Part shown: in pieces, positions 26,445-34,890 of the stretch | Position numbering within the stretch: the first letter of the stretch is position 1 | How the letters are laid out: each line of letters starts with the position of its first letter | DNA from: Sulfurospirillum cavolei | GTDB lineage: Bacteria; Campylobacterota; Campylobacteria; Campylobacterales; Sulfurospirillaceae | NCBI RefSeq assembly: GCF_000813325.1 | Contig: NZ_BBQE01000006.1 | Strand: one strand, 5' to 3' | Length of the DNA stretch: 64,000 bases | Notes under the pieces: generated by a model | Told to the model about the DNA's origin: nothing | What the model saw: only the letters and a program-made list of their open reading frames with translations | Databases searched by the model: none | Translations under genes and position numbers: made by a program

Positions 26445-26849
26445 ATGGAAAGATTTAAAGATGTACTAAAGGCAAACAACCTCAAATCGACGCATCAACG
26501 TTTGGCGATACTCGATTCTATCGATCAGTTTGGACATATCGACATCGATACGCTTTTTGACGTTATTATCCGTAAATATCCGACGATGTCGAAAGCTACT
26601 CTCTATCGTAACATTAACGATCTTATTAATTTTCATATTTTAGAAGAAGTAAAACTTCCACATCAAAAACAACAATACGAAATTAAAAAAGTACCGCATA
26701 TTCATCTTTTATGTTCCAAATGTGGTAGCGTCGAAGATATTTTTATCGATACGAAACCTCTTTTAGAAGCAATTTCCCACCAAAGCGGCTTTACAATCAA
26801 TAGCAGTTTTATGGTGATGAACGGTATTTGCCAACACTGCCGCTCTTAA
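26445..26849 (+). CDS. Fur/PerR-family transcriptional regulator
   Basis: This metal-dependent repressor of 134 residues has an N-terminal winged helix (THQRLAILDSI, then TLYRNINDLI) and a C-terminal dimer domain. It has a histidine-rich entry (VPHIHLLC) and two CxxC zinc sites, CSKCG and CQHC. ATG 26445 is chosen because AAAGGTAAG precedes it. A GTG three codons earlier is possible. It is divergent from a cytochrome c peroxidase, so a PerR-type peroxide response is the likeliest role. Sequence alone does not separate PerR from Fur or Zur. Confidence 0.8.
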   Translation: MERFKDVLKANNLKSTHQRLAILDSIDQFGHIDIDTLFDVIIRKYPTMSKATLYRNINDLINFHILEEVKLPHQKQQYEIKKVPHIHLLCSKCGSVEDIFIDTKPLLEAISHQSGFTINSSFMVMNGICQHCRS

Positions 26850-26989
26850 CTTACGTGTTTTATTACCTTTGATTACCGATACGTAACCGTTTTATAAAAA
26901 TTATAAGATATTAAGTTCTCTTTTTTTATACTGTAAACTATCGTATACGCCTACGTAATCGTAGCGAAGCATTAAAGGGTATCGTTATT

Positions 26990-28903
26990 TTGATCAAAAT
27001 TGTTCTATGTTTAGTTTTATCCGTCTCGTTTGTATTCAGCGAAACCATTGATTATTTATTAAGCGAATATGAGCGCGCCTCCGATAATTCGTTGCAAACC
27101 GTCGATGAAAAAATAGGACATGTCATCAACTATTCCCAACAAGAGATTCGTTTGATGCAATACCGAACCCTCAACGACATTCTTCGAGAATTGCCCGTTT
27201 TTAACGTAAACTCCAACCGTTTTGGACTTTCCACTCCTTCTTTGGTCGGCACGAAAACGGCGACGAGCGGCTTCTTTCGCTTTTTTATTAACGATCATGA
27301 ACTGAGCTCCGGATACGACCAATCAACCTTACTTTCATGGGGCGATCTTCCTCTGGATTTTATCGATCACGTCGAAATTTATTACGGAGAAAGTTCTTTT
27401 TCCTTCGGTAACGAAACGGGAATTTATTATATTCGTATCTATACTAAAAAGCCCGAAAAAGAAAATGCTTCGGCAATTAATCTAGGCATTAATTCCCAAA
27501 AAGCGTATTCACAAAGTTTTACGCAGTCGCAAACCTTTGAAAACGGTTGGAAATATCTTATGTTCGTGAATCAATCTCAAACGCTCAAAGAGTCGGATTA
27601 TAAAAATCAAACCCTTAATGCTAACGGAACACGAAGGTATCTTTTTGCCGATGCCAGTAACGAAAACTCTCGCATCAGCATAGCGTATACCGACCTTGCA
27701 AGCAACAATTACGCGGGCCTTTCCATCGATGCTATCCCCGATAGCGGACGTATACGATCCAAGGATTTTTTCGTTGACGTAACGCAATTTTTTTTAGACG
27801 ACCGTTCCATCAAAGCTAACCTCTCTTTTGACGCGAATAACCGAGAGTATTACGAAGAAAATGCTCAAGGATTATGGCTCGTTCCCGTACTCGATTTTAC
27901 GCAATTGGGATTAACGATTCCTATCGTATTCGATGAAGAATTAGAGGTTTTCAAAACCAACGCATTTCTTTCAAAAACCTTCACGAGTGATGAAAATACG
28001 TTCCTTACGGCGCTTAACGTTCAACATAAAAGCTACGACGTCAACACTAGAAAAACAACCAATATGTTGCATCAAACAACCGATGTTGGGGCATACAACG
28101 ACTTCGATACCGAGACGATCGGCTCTTTGATCGTGCAAGACAGTTACCGACTAAGTGACGAGATCATTCTCGTCGCCAACGCAAAAGCAGATCGACATCG
28201 ACGTAACGGATTTATGGAAGACTCGACCGATTCGCTTTATCGCATCGGAGCGATTTATACGCCGACGGATTATCTCGGACTCAAGAGCTTTTATACAAAA
28301 ACCGCTATTGCACCCACATTTTATACGATCGATTATGCTGCCTTTTTCGACAAAGAACTCCAATCGCAAGCTTACCGTTTTTATACCTTGGAAGCGGCAT
28401 TAACGTTTGGCGACTCTAAAGTAAACGTTACGTACGATCATGTCGCTATCGACGATTTTATCTACTACGAACCTACGGTCGGATTTTTAAACATCGATCG
28501 TACGATTCATACCGAAGGACTTATCTTTGATTACGAATATGCCTTATCGCGTAACGACAAACTGCACCTCAACTATTACACTTCGACACTTAGCGAAACG
28601 ATCAATAATTCAACTAAGGGCGGCTATATCAAATATATGGGCAGTTACCAAAAGTGGGACTACTTTACCTCTTTAATTTATAAAAATGCCTACCGTTACG
28701 AAACGATCCGCGTTCCGTCAAGTTATAACGTGAGTCTCGGTGCAACCTACCATCTAACGAAAGATCTGAGCTATAGCGTCAAAGTCAATAATATTCTCGA
28801 CAAATCGACGCGTTCCCTCTACCAAGAAAACGTCAACGGCTCTTTCACGCTCGAAGACGATAGCGATAGAAACATCTTTTTTTCGCTGCAATGGATTTTT
28901 TGA
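26990..28903 (+). CDS. TonB-dependent receptor-like outer-membrane protein
   Basis: The 637-residue protein has a signal peptide (IVLCLVLSVSFVFS) and a plug domain (residues about 45 to 150) with YRTLNDILRELPVF and DHVEIYYGESSFSFG. A long beta-barrel ends in the outer-membrane signature LQWIF with terminal phenylalanine. Barrel repeats of alternating aromatic and polar residues run throughout. TTG is the start. No canonical TonB box was recognised. The next two genes overlap or touch it, so it belongs to a three-gene unit ending in a GGDEF-EAL protein. That suggests a signalling rather than a nutrient-uptake receptor, though uptake is not excluded. Confidence 0.8.
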   Translation: MIKIVLCLVLSVSFVFSETIDYLLSEYERASDNSLQTVDEKIGHVINYSQQEIRLMQYRTLNDILRELPVFNVNSNRFGLSTPSLVGTKTATSGFFRFFINDHELSSGYDQSTLLSWGDLPLDFIDHVEIYYGESSFSFGNETGIYYIRIYTKKPEKENASAINLGINSQKAYSQSFTQSQTFENGWKYLMFVNQSQTLKESDYKNQTLNANGTRRYLFADASNENSRISIAYTDLASNNYAGLSIDAIPDSGRIRSKDFFVDVTQFFLDDRSIKANLSFDANNREYYEENAQGLWLVPVLDFTQLGLTIPIVFDEELEVFKTNAFLSKTFTSDENTFLTALNVQHKSYDVNTRKTTNMLHQTTDVGAYNDFDTETIGSLIVQDSYRLSDEIILVANAKADRHRRNGFMEDSTDSLYRIGAIYTPTDYLGLKSFYTKTAIAPTFYTIDYAAFFDKELQSQAYRFYTLEAALTFGDSKVNVTYDHVAIDDFIYYEPTVGFLNIDRTIHTEGLIFDYEYALSRNDKLHLNYYTSTLSETINNSTKGGYIKYMGSYQKWDYFTSLIYKNAYRYETIRVPSSYNVSLGATYHLTKDLSYSVKVNNILDKSTRSLYQENVNGSFTLEDDSDRNIFFSLQWIF

Positions 28904-29382
28904 TGAAGCATGTCATAATCATTAGCTTACTTGCGATTTTCACGTATGCGGATAATTATACGTTTTTGGTTAAGCCTTATCAAAAAGAGATAGAGTTGGA
29001 AGCAAAAATTATTGCCGAAATTGCCGCTTCCTCTTTGAACGAACCCCTTAGACTCTTTATTCCGGAAATGTCAAAACTTGAAAAAAGCGTCTACGCGCAG
29101 TATGCAACGCTTAGTGCAACATGTGAAGATGCCAACTTTATTTTTATCAATAAAAACATCGATGAAAAAAGTATTTGCCACGGTCAAAACACGCTTTACT
29201 TTACCAACAATTATCGGAAGCTTCTTTCCGACGAACGTTATTTCGGTGCTTTTTTTGGAATAAAAGCCGACCGAATATCGTTTTTATCCAACGACGACTC
29301 CAAGCACACCGCATCCATTTACCGAGCTCTTTTGAACAGTTTATCGAGCCGATCGAATGACACTGCGCTCGTTATGGCATAA
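28903..29382 (+). CDS. Small periplasmic protein between receptor and GGDEF-EAL gene
   Basis: From ATG 28903 the product has 159 residues. A signal peptide MKHVIIISLLAIFTYA is followed by a compact domain with two cysteines (SATCEDANF and KSICHGQ) that could form a disulfide. The arrangement of the first Cys followed by FIFINK, and later FGAFFGIKADRISF, is reminiscent of YfiR-type proteins that restrain membrane diguanylate cyclases. The match is loose and I do not claim the family. The start overlaps the receptor stop by 1 base (TGATG). Its end overlaps the GGDEF-EAL gene by 26 bases. Confidence 0.65.
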   Translation: MKHVIIISLLAIFTYADNYTFLVKPYQKEIELEAKIIAEIAASSLNEPLRLFIPEMSKLEKSVYAQYATLSATCEDANFIFINKNIDEKSICHGQNTLYFTNNYRKLLSDERYFGAFFGIKADRISFLSNDDSKHTASIYRALLNSLSSRSNDTALVMA

Positions 29383-31273
29383 AAGTCCGTTTTACTTTTT
29401 TATCCCGACGCTTTTGATTGCTTTTGTTCTGCTCTTGCTTCTGAGCTATACAATTAAACTTGAAGAACAAATCGGTCGCAAACTCTTTACGATTTCCACT
29501 TCCGATCTTTTCAAGATTACCCAAAATTGCGCTTCGCAAGTCGAAAATTTGCTTCATACGCAACAAGATTACGTCGAAGCATTGAAAAACGACGTCACGT
29601 TACAACGCCGCGTTGAATCGTACCTCAAAACGCTTTTAACGCCTAATATCAAATACGCGTATTTGGTCTACAAAGACGATCGCGGTATCTTTCGCTTTTT
29701 AAGCGATGCGTCCAACAAAGAAGACAAAGCAATGATCAATCAAAAGCTAGACGTCGAAAGTCCCGAATGGTTTCGTATCTACGAAGAAAAGCGTCCCGTT
29801 ATCATTCATCATACGCTCTTGCATCAGCTATCGCTTACTTACCTACTGCCCATTCAATACGACCATCAAGTGCAACTCGTCTTGGCTATCGATTTTTCGG
29901 TTCAAAAAATCGAAGAAGTGAACTATGTTTTAGCGATTTTAAAACGCGGAATTATCGGTATCATGGTGATTATCGGCGTTATTTTGTTCTTTCTAATCTT
30001 ACAGGCGATTCGCTTGAAAGATATACGCAAAAATAGCTTTATCGATAAATTGACCGGCGTTTATAACCGTAACTACCTACAACATTACCAAGATTTGATT
30101 CAGCTCGACGATTATAGTATCGCGGCGTTAGATATCGACTACTTTAAAAAAATTAACGATACCTACGGACACGATAGCGGCGATCAGGTGCTAACGCAAA
30201 TCGCTCAAACGCTTTTGGCTTCAACGCGAGAAAAAGAAGATATCGTCATTCGATACGGCGGAGAAGAGTTTTTAATCTTAGCGCGTATGCAAAAAAATGA
30301 TCCGAGTACACCGCTTAATATCATTGAAAAACTCTTCAGCACGATTCAAAATACCCGTTTTGTATTGCCCTCCAATGAATCGATTCAGCTGAGCGTTTCG
30401 ATCGGCGTTAATCTCGTTCCTCAAAAATCACGTACATTTCAAGAAGCTTTTAAACTTGCCGACGTCGCACTTTACAATGCCAAATCGAAAGGGCGCAATA
30501 CCATTGAAATTTACGACGAATCCGGACACAAAGATCAACGCGGTCATTTATCCTTAGCCGAAATTAAAGCGGCAATCGAAGAAGATCGCCTGACATGTTA
30601 CTATCAAAAAATTATCGATGTCGAAACCGCTCAGATTTCACATTACGAAGCTCTTTTGCGCCTTTTCGACCATGAAAACCGCATCGTAACGCCCGATAAA
30701 ATCCTTCCGAGCATTCAAGGTACGTTTTTATTGCGGAACATTACGCAAAAAGTTCTCGGTGTCTGCTATCAACAACTTCGTCTTCATCCCAAGCTTTGCA
30801 TCAACGTGAATCTCAATCCTCAAGATATTATCGACGAGACGATCTTATCGCTTCTAAAAACTTACGCACAAGACCCTTTGATCGCAAAACGCTTAGGTTT
30901 AGAGCTGGTTGAGACGGAAGATTTGGTACGTAAAGAAAAAGCAAAAGAGAATTTGACGATGCTGAAGCGCTTAGGGTATCAAATCTTTATCGACGATTTT
31001 GGGAGCGGATATTCCAACTTTATTTACCTTGCCGAGTTAAAACCCGACTTTATTAAAATTGACGGGAGTATTATTCAAAAAATTCTAACCGATACGATTT
31101 CATTTTTATTGGTCAAAAATATCGTGACGTTTGCCAAAGAAGCCGGTATCCAAGTCATCGCCGAATACGTAAGCGATGAAGGCATCTGCGAGCAAATTCG
31201 CGATTTAGGCATTCGCTACGCCCAAGGCTTCTTTTTCTCTCGCCCCGAATCGGCTTCCTCACTTTGCGATTAA
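29357..31273 (+). CDS. Membrane GGDEF-EAL cyclic-di-GMP enzyme
   Basis: The 638-residue protein has two transmembrane helices (about residues 12-32 and 197-217) with a periplasmic sensor region of some 160 residues between them. A GGDEF domain (LTGVYNRNYL, then RYGGEEF near residue 302) and an EAL domain (HYEALLRLFD near 430, NVNLNPQ, ELVETED, DDFGSGYSN, FIKIDGS) follow. Both active sites look intact, so it may make and break cyclic-di-GMP. It is translationally coupled to the periplasmic gene. Regulation by that protein and the receptor is inference. Confidence 0.9.
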   Translation: MTLRSLWHKSPFYFFIPTLLIAFVLLLLLSYTIKLEEQIGRKLFTISTSDLFKITQNCASQVENLLHTQQDYVEALKNDVTLQRRVESYLKTLLTPNIKYAYLVYKDDRGIFRFLSDASNKEDKAMINQKLDVESPEWFRIYEEKRPVIIHHTLLHQLSLTYLLPIQYDHQVQLVLAIDFSVQKIEEVNYVLAILKRGIIGIMVIIGVILFFLILQAIRLKDIRKNSFIDKLTGVYNRNYLQHYQDLIQLDDYSIAALDIDYFKKINDTYGHDSGDQVLTQIAQTLLASTREKEDIVIRYGGEEFLILARMQKNDPSTPLNIIEKLFSTIQNTRFVLPSNESIQLSVSIGVNLVPQKSRTFQEAFKLADVALYNAKSKGRNTIEIYDESGHKDQRGHLSLAEIKAAIEEDRLTCYYQKIIDVETAQISHYEALLRLFDHENRIVTPDKILPSIQGTFLLRNITQKVLGVCYQQLRLHPKLCINVNLNPQDIIDETILSLLKTYAQDPLIAKRLGLELVETEDLVRKEKAKENLTMLKRLGYQIFIDDFGSGYSNFIYLAELKPDFIKIDGSIIQKILTDTISFLLVKNIVTFAKEAGIQVIAEYVSDEGICEQIRDLGIRYAQGFFFSRPESASSLCD

Positions 31274-32103
31274 AACCACTTCTCTCCTTGCGAGGCTTCT
31301 ATTTTTTCTTCCAGAGCATCGTCTAGCTCGCATAGAAAATCAAACCCGCTGCGACGTTCGATTTCATCGATACTGACCGCATAACGTTCAAGGGAATCGT
31401 TGGGCTTGGCATTTTGAGGAATAATCACGCCGAACGTATGAAGCTGATTGTTAGCGTCGATACCGACGTAAAATTTATAAAATGCCGAGGGAACTTGAAT
31501 CCATGCCGAACTTTTTAACGTTTGAGAACGTCCTTCAAACAAGGGGCCGGTATACACCCACAATACTTTGTATTTTGGAGCGAACGTCTCAATTTCCGCT
31601 TCTTCTAGACGTTGCCAAATTTTTTGATTTAAAGAGGGTTTTTGCGGCGTAATATTGGTCATCAAAAAGGTCTCGTATTGAGCGGTTTTACCGTAGAGAC
31701 GGGCTATCGCAAAATTGGGTGCCATATGCCCTCGATCATACCCGCTATTGGTATAATCCTCTTGTGCGATTAAGCCGAGATTTCGCCAATCGCGACTAAA
31801 ACTTTCAGGGCGTTTGAGTGAACCTGTCTCGCTAGAAGAAGGTGTAAGTTTATAAACCACCCAAAGTGGATTGGCTTTTATATCCGAATATCCTACCATA
31901 TACGCACGATTGCGAAAAACACGCGTCCAATGTTCGCTACGTGCATCGAGTGCTTGAGGAACACCTTTAAAACACATCGTATCGCGCGCGATAAAAACTT
32001 CGTACATGTAAGAAAGCCCTCCTAAAAGAAGGGCTACGATGAAGAGTTTTGGATAGCGTATCGCTAAACGCAGAAGCGTCGTTAAAAGGCGTTCACGTCG
32101 CAT
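31270..32103 (-). CDS. DNA/RNA non-specific endonuclease (beta-beta-alpha metal type)
   Basis: The 277-residue protein has an N-terminal membrane anchor (residues 16 to 34, LFIVALLLGGLSYMY). The NUC1-family active site YDRGHMAPN is near residue 123, and a metal-binding Asn follows in TNITPQKPSLNQKIWQRLE. The enzyme should act outside the cytoplasm on DNA or RNA. In H. pylori a nuclease gene (HP0323) sits near argS, tatA and gmk, so the neighbourhood is partly conserved although the enzyme type may differ. It lies 9 bases after argS. Its 3' end overlaps the convergent GGDEF-EAL gene by 4 bases. Confidence 0.88.
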   Translation of the reverse strand: MRRERLLTTLLRLAIRYPKLFIVALLLGGLSYMYEVFIARDTMCFKGVPQALDARSEHWTRVFRNRAYMVGYSDIKANPLWVVYKLTPSSSETGSLKRPESFSRDWRNLGLIAQEDYTNSGYDRGHMAPNFAIARLYGKTAQYETFLMTNITPQKPSLNQKIWQRLEEAEIETFAPKYKVLWVYTGPLFEGRSQTLKSSAWIQVPSAFYKFYVGIDANNQLHTFGVIIPQNAKPNDSLERYAVSIDEIERRSGFDFLCELDDALEEKIEASQGEKWF

Positions 32104-32112
32104 GAAGAAAGA

Positions 32113-33699
32113 CTACATTCTCTCTTTAGCATGAATGCCGATCATGCGAAGTCCTACGCGTAAAGAGAGCGCAACGACGGCGAACAGCTTAAGTAGCTTT
32201 GCCTCGTCGTCACTTCCGACGACACGGTTTTCGTTGTAAAATTTATGCAGTGCCGCCGCAAGGGATTTTAAATATTCGGTCACTTTTTGTACTTGTCGGG
32301 AATGAAACGCATCATCTAAAACTTCAGGAAGCAACAGAGCACTAAAAAGAAGGTTTTGAGCCTCTTCGCTCAAGTTTTCTAATTTAACATGTACGATATC
32401 TTGAAGCGATTTTTCGGCTTTTGCAAAAATCTGATTGACCCTTGCATGCGCGTAATTCACGTAAAAAACGGGATTGTTATTATCTTCTTGCTTAAAGACG
32501 TCGATGTCAAACTCAAGGTGCGTATCGGATTTTTTGCTGAGAAAAACGAAACGTAATGCGTCACTACCTATCTCGGCAACGACGTCGCTCATCAAAATGA
32601 AATTTCCGGCACGTTTACTCATTTTATACGGCTCTTTGCCTTTGAGTAAAGAGACCATTTGCGCCAATAACACTTCCAGTTTGGATTCGTCGTACCCTAA
32701 GAAATTAATCGCCGCTTTCACGCGTGCGATATAACCGTGGTGGTCTGCGCCCCAAATGTTAATATAGTGATCGTAGCCGCGTTGAAACTTATTGTCGTGG
32801 TAGATAATATCTCCCGCCAAATAGGTCGGTCTCCCGTCTTCTCTGACGACGACGCGATCTTTTTCGTCGCCCAAGTCGGTCGAACGAATCCACACTTTGC
32901 CGCCTTCTTCATACGTTTTAGCGTTGTTGCGCAATCGCGTAAAGCTGGCGTCCCATTGATCATAAAGGGATTTTTCGCTGACAAATTGCTCAAAATGGAT
33001 TCCCACGTCCGCAAGATTGGATCGAATAAGCTCTAACATCTTGTCTTTGCCCCAGACGGACAAGCGTTTGATGTTTTCTTCGTTATGGAAAATTGCTTCG
33101 CCGAGCTCATCTTTGGCGACGAACGCCAAATCGACGATGTACTCGCCTCGATAAAATTCTTCAGGCCATTGTACAGCAACGCTCAGTATATGCTCACGTC
33201 CGGCAAGGTAAATCGAAAGCCCCAGCAAATCGACTTGATTTCCCGCATCGTTGACGTAATATTCGGTCGTAATTTTATACCCAAGATGCGTTCCGATACG
33301 ATAGAGAGCATCGCCCATAACCGCGCCTCTGGCATGCCCGATATGCAAAGGTCCCGTAGGATTTGCGCTGACGTATTCCAATAAAATAGATTCATTATGC
33401 GTATCGCTGCCAAACTCGGATTCATGTTCCAACGCCCATGTGGCATAGTGATCGAGAAACGACTCGCTCAACTTAAAATTGATATACCCTTTAATCGGCG
33501 TAATGGCTTGAAAAATACCTTCGGTATCGAATTTAGAACAAAGCTCCTCGGCAATCGTAATGGGAGATTTTTTCAACTCTTTTGCCAACGAAAACGCTAT
33601 AGGCGTTGCATAATGCCCAAAAAAAAGATTGGTCGGTTTTTCTAAAACAAACTCTCTTTGCAGTGTCTTTTGAATGACTTCGGTAACTCTTTTTTTCAA
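32113..33699 (-). CDS. argS: Arginyl-tRNA synthetase
   Basis: ArgRS charges tRNA-Arg. The 528-residue class I enzyme has the HIGH motif in PTGPLHIGHARGAV near residue 120, and YYVNDAGNQVD. The KMSKS region is PYKMSKRAGNF. A C-terminal DALR anticodon-binding domain is marked by FYVNYAHARVNQIF and a terminal RVGLRMIGI. It lies 9 bases after a tatA gene, the same order as HP0319-HP0320. Confidence 0.97.
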   Translation of the reverse strand: MKKRVTEVIQKTLQREFVLEKPTNLFFGHYATPIAFSLAKELKKSPITIAEELCSKFDTEGIFQAITPIKGYINFKLSESFLDHYATWALEHESEFGSDTHNESILLEYVSANPTGPLHIGHARGAVMGDALYRIGTHLGYKITTEYYVNDAGNQVDLLGLSIYLAGREHILSVAVQWPEEFYRGEYIVDLAFVAKDELGEAIFHNEENIKRLSVWGKDKMLELIRSNLADVGIHFEQFVSEKSLYDQWDASFTRLRNNAKTYEEGGKVWIRSTDLGDEKDRVVVREDGRPTYLAGDIIYHDNKFQRGYDHYINIWGADHHGYIARVKAAINFLGYDESKLEVLLAQMVSLLKGKEPYKMSKRAGNFILMSDVVAEIGSDALRFVFLSKKSDTHLEFDIDVFKQEDNNNPVFYVNYAHARVNQIFAKAEKSLQDIVHVKLENLSEEAQNLLFSALLLPEVLDDAFHSRQVQKVTEYLKSLAAALHKFYNENRVVGSDDEAKLLKLFAVVALSLRVGLRMIGIHAKERM

Positions 33700-33708
33700 T
33701 ACCGAACC

Positions 33709-33948
33709 TTATACCGATTTTTTTTCATCTACATGTACATGCGTCGTCGATGCCGTAACGTCAGCTTTAGACTCTACTTTTTCGCTCGGCACTACGGTCG
33801 TGGCTTCTTCGTCTTCTTTAATCGCTTTTTTAAAATCTTTAATTCCCTGTCCGAAACCCTTGGCCAATTCAGGAATTTTTTTTGCACCGAAAAGCAAAAC
33901 AACCACGGCTAAAATAACTAACCAATGTCCCATACTAAACGTACCCAT
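33709..33948 (-). CDS. tatA: TatA-type twin-arginine translocase subunit, copy 1
   Basis: TatA proteins oligomerise to let folded proteins cross the inner membrane. The 79-residue protein has the N-terminal helix (HWLVILAVVVLLFGAKKIPELAKG) with the typical FGAKKIPEL hinge and an amphipathic helix GFGQGIKDFKKAI. The polar tail contains HVHV. It lies 30 bases after a second, closely similar tatA gene. A TACATGTACATG sequence lies within the 3' end. Confidence 0.92.
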   Translation of the reverse strand: MGTFSMGHWLVILAVVVLLFGAKKIPELAKGFGQGIKDFKKAIKEDEEATTVVPSEKVESKADVTASTTHVHVDEKKSV

Positions 33949-33978
33949 TTTTTCTCCTTACGTAATTGATCTCAACGC

Positions 33979-34203
33979 TTAATTTGATTTTTTTTCTTCA
34001 TGCGGCGGCGTTGTCGTCGCAGTCGTATCGTTTTTTGTTTCCATATTTTCTATCGTCGGCGTCTCTTCTTCTTTTATCGCTTTTTTAAAGTTTTTGATTC
34101 CTTGACCGACCCCTTTAGCAAGATCGGGGATTTTTTTCGCACCGAAAAGCAAAACGATAATCAGCAAAATGACGAGCCAGTGTGAAATACTAAACGTTCC
34201 CAT
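33979..34203 (-). CDS. tatA: TatA-type twin-arginine translocase subunit, copy 2
   Basis: The 74-residue protein is nearly identical in the first 45 residues to the neighbouring TatA (MGTFSISHWLVIL, FGAKKIPDLAKG), but its acidic tail differs (EEETPTIENMETKND). The two genes look like a tandem duplication. One copy may play the TatB or TatE role. No tatC or separate tatB is present in the window. Confidence 0.92.
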   Translation of the reverse strand: MGTFSISHWLVILLIIVLLFGAKKIPDLAKGVGQGIKNFKKAIKEEETPTIENMETKNDTTATTTPPHEEKKSN

Positions 34204-34231
34204 TGTGTTCCTTATACTCTAAAAGTAACTT

Positions 34232-34237
34232 ATTATA
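34232..34237 (-). promoter_or_regulatory. Probable -10 element for the tatA-tatA-argS unit
   Basis: On the minus strand TATAAT lies about 28 bases before the tatA copy 2 start codon, in the 69-base gap after gmk. No strong -35 was seen. Confidence 0.45.
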
Positions 34238-34272
34238 GCATTTTTTCCTAAACGAAAAATGAGGCGGACTTG

Positions 34273-34887
34273 CTACTCGATATTCGCCCAAGAGCTGATG
34301 AATTCGCCCAAATCCGTTAAAGCCGTTTTCGTACGTGAAGCTAAAGCGATCGCAATAAGCGTATGTGCGGTTTCTTCCAAATCGTCGTTAATCAATAAAT
34401 AATCGTATTCTTTGATACATGTCATCTCTGAAACGGCATTCGCCAATCGCTTGTCGATGACGTCATTCGAATCCGTACCTCGAAAACACAGTCGTTCCCG
34501 TAAGCTTTTTTGGTCCGGAGTCGTAATAAAAACCGAAGTAATCACGTCGCCGAATTTTTCGCGAGCGATTTTATGCCCTTGAACATCGATGTCGCATACA
34601 ACCAAATGCCCCTCGTGCAACGCTTTTAAAATAGGCTTTAAAGAAGTTCCGTAATAGTTGTCGTGCACCTTTGCCCATTCTAAAAAGTATCCCGCTTCCA
34701 TGTCCTGCTCAAAAGCCTCTTTGGAAATAAAATGATAACTGACACCCTCTTTTTCGCCTTCACGTATCGCGCGTGTCGTACTCGAGATAGAAAAATAAGC
34801 ATCGGGAATTGCCTGAAGTACATGCTTCATCAAAGAACTTTTCCCCGATCCGCTAGGACCTGAAAGCACTAAAAGATTGCCTTTCAT
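34273..34887 (-). CDS. gmk: Guanylate kinase
   Basis: Gmk phosphorylates GMP to GDP. The 204-residue enzyme has the P-loop GPSGSGKSSLM at residues 9 to 19, STTRAIREGEKEGVSYHF for GMP binding, and FLEWAKVHDNYYGT. The start codon lies 3 bases after the ChePep stop, so the ribosome binding site overlaps the end of that gene. The order tatA-gmk-ChePep is the same as HP0320-HP0321-HP0322. Confidence 0.95.
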   Translation of the reverse strand: MKGNLLVLSGPSGSGKSSLMKHVLQAIPDAYFSISSTTRAIREGEKEGVSYHFISKEAFEQDMEAGYFLEWAKVHDNYYGTSLKPILKALHEGHLVVCDIDVQGHKIAREKFGDVITSVFITTPDQKSLRERLCFRGTDSNDVIDKRLANAVSEMTCIKEYDYLLINDDLEETAHTLIAIALASRTKTALTDLGEFISSWANIE

Positions 34888-34890
34888 CCT

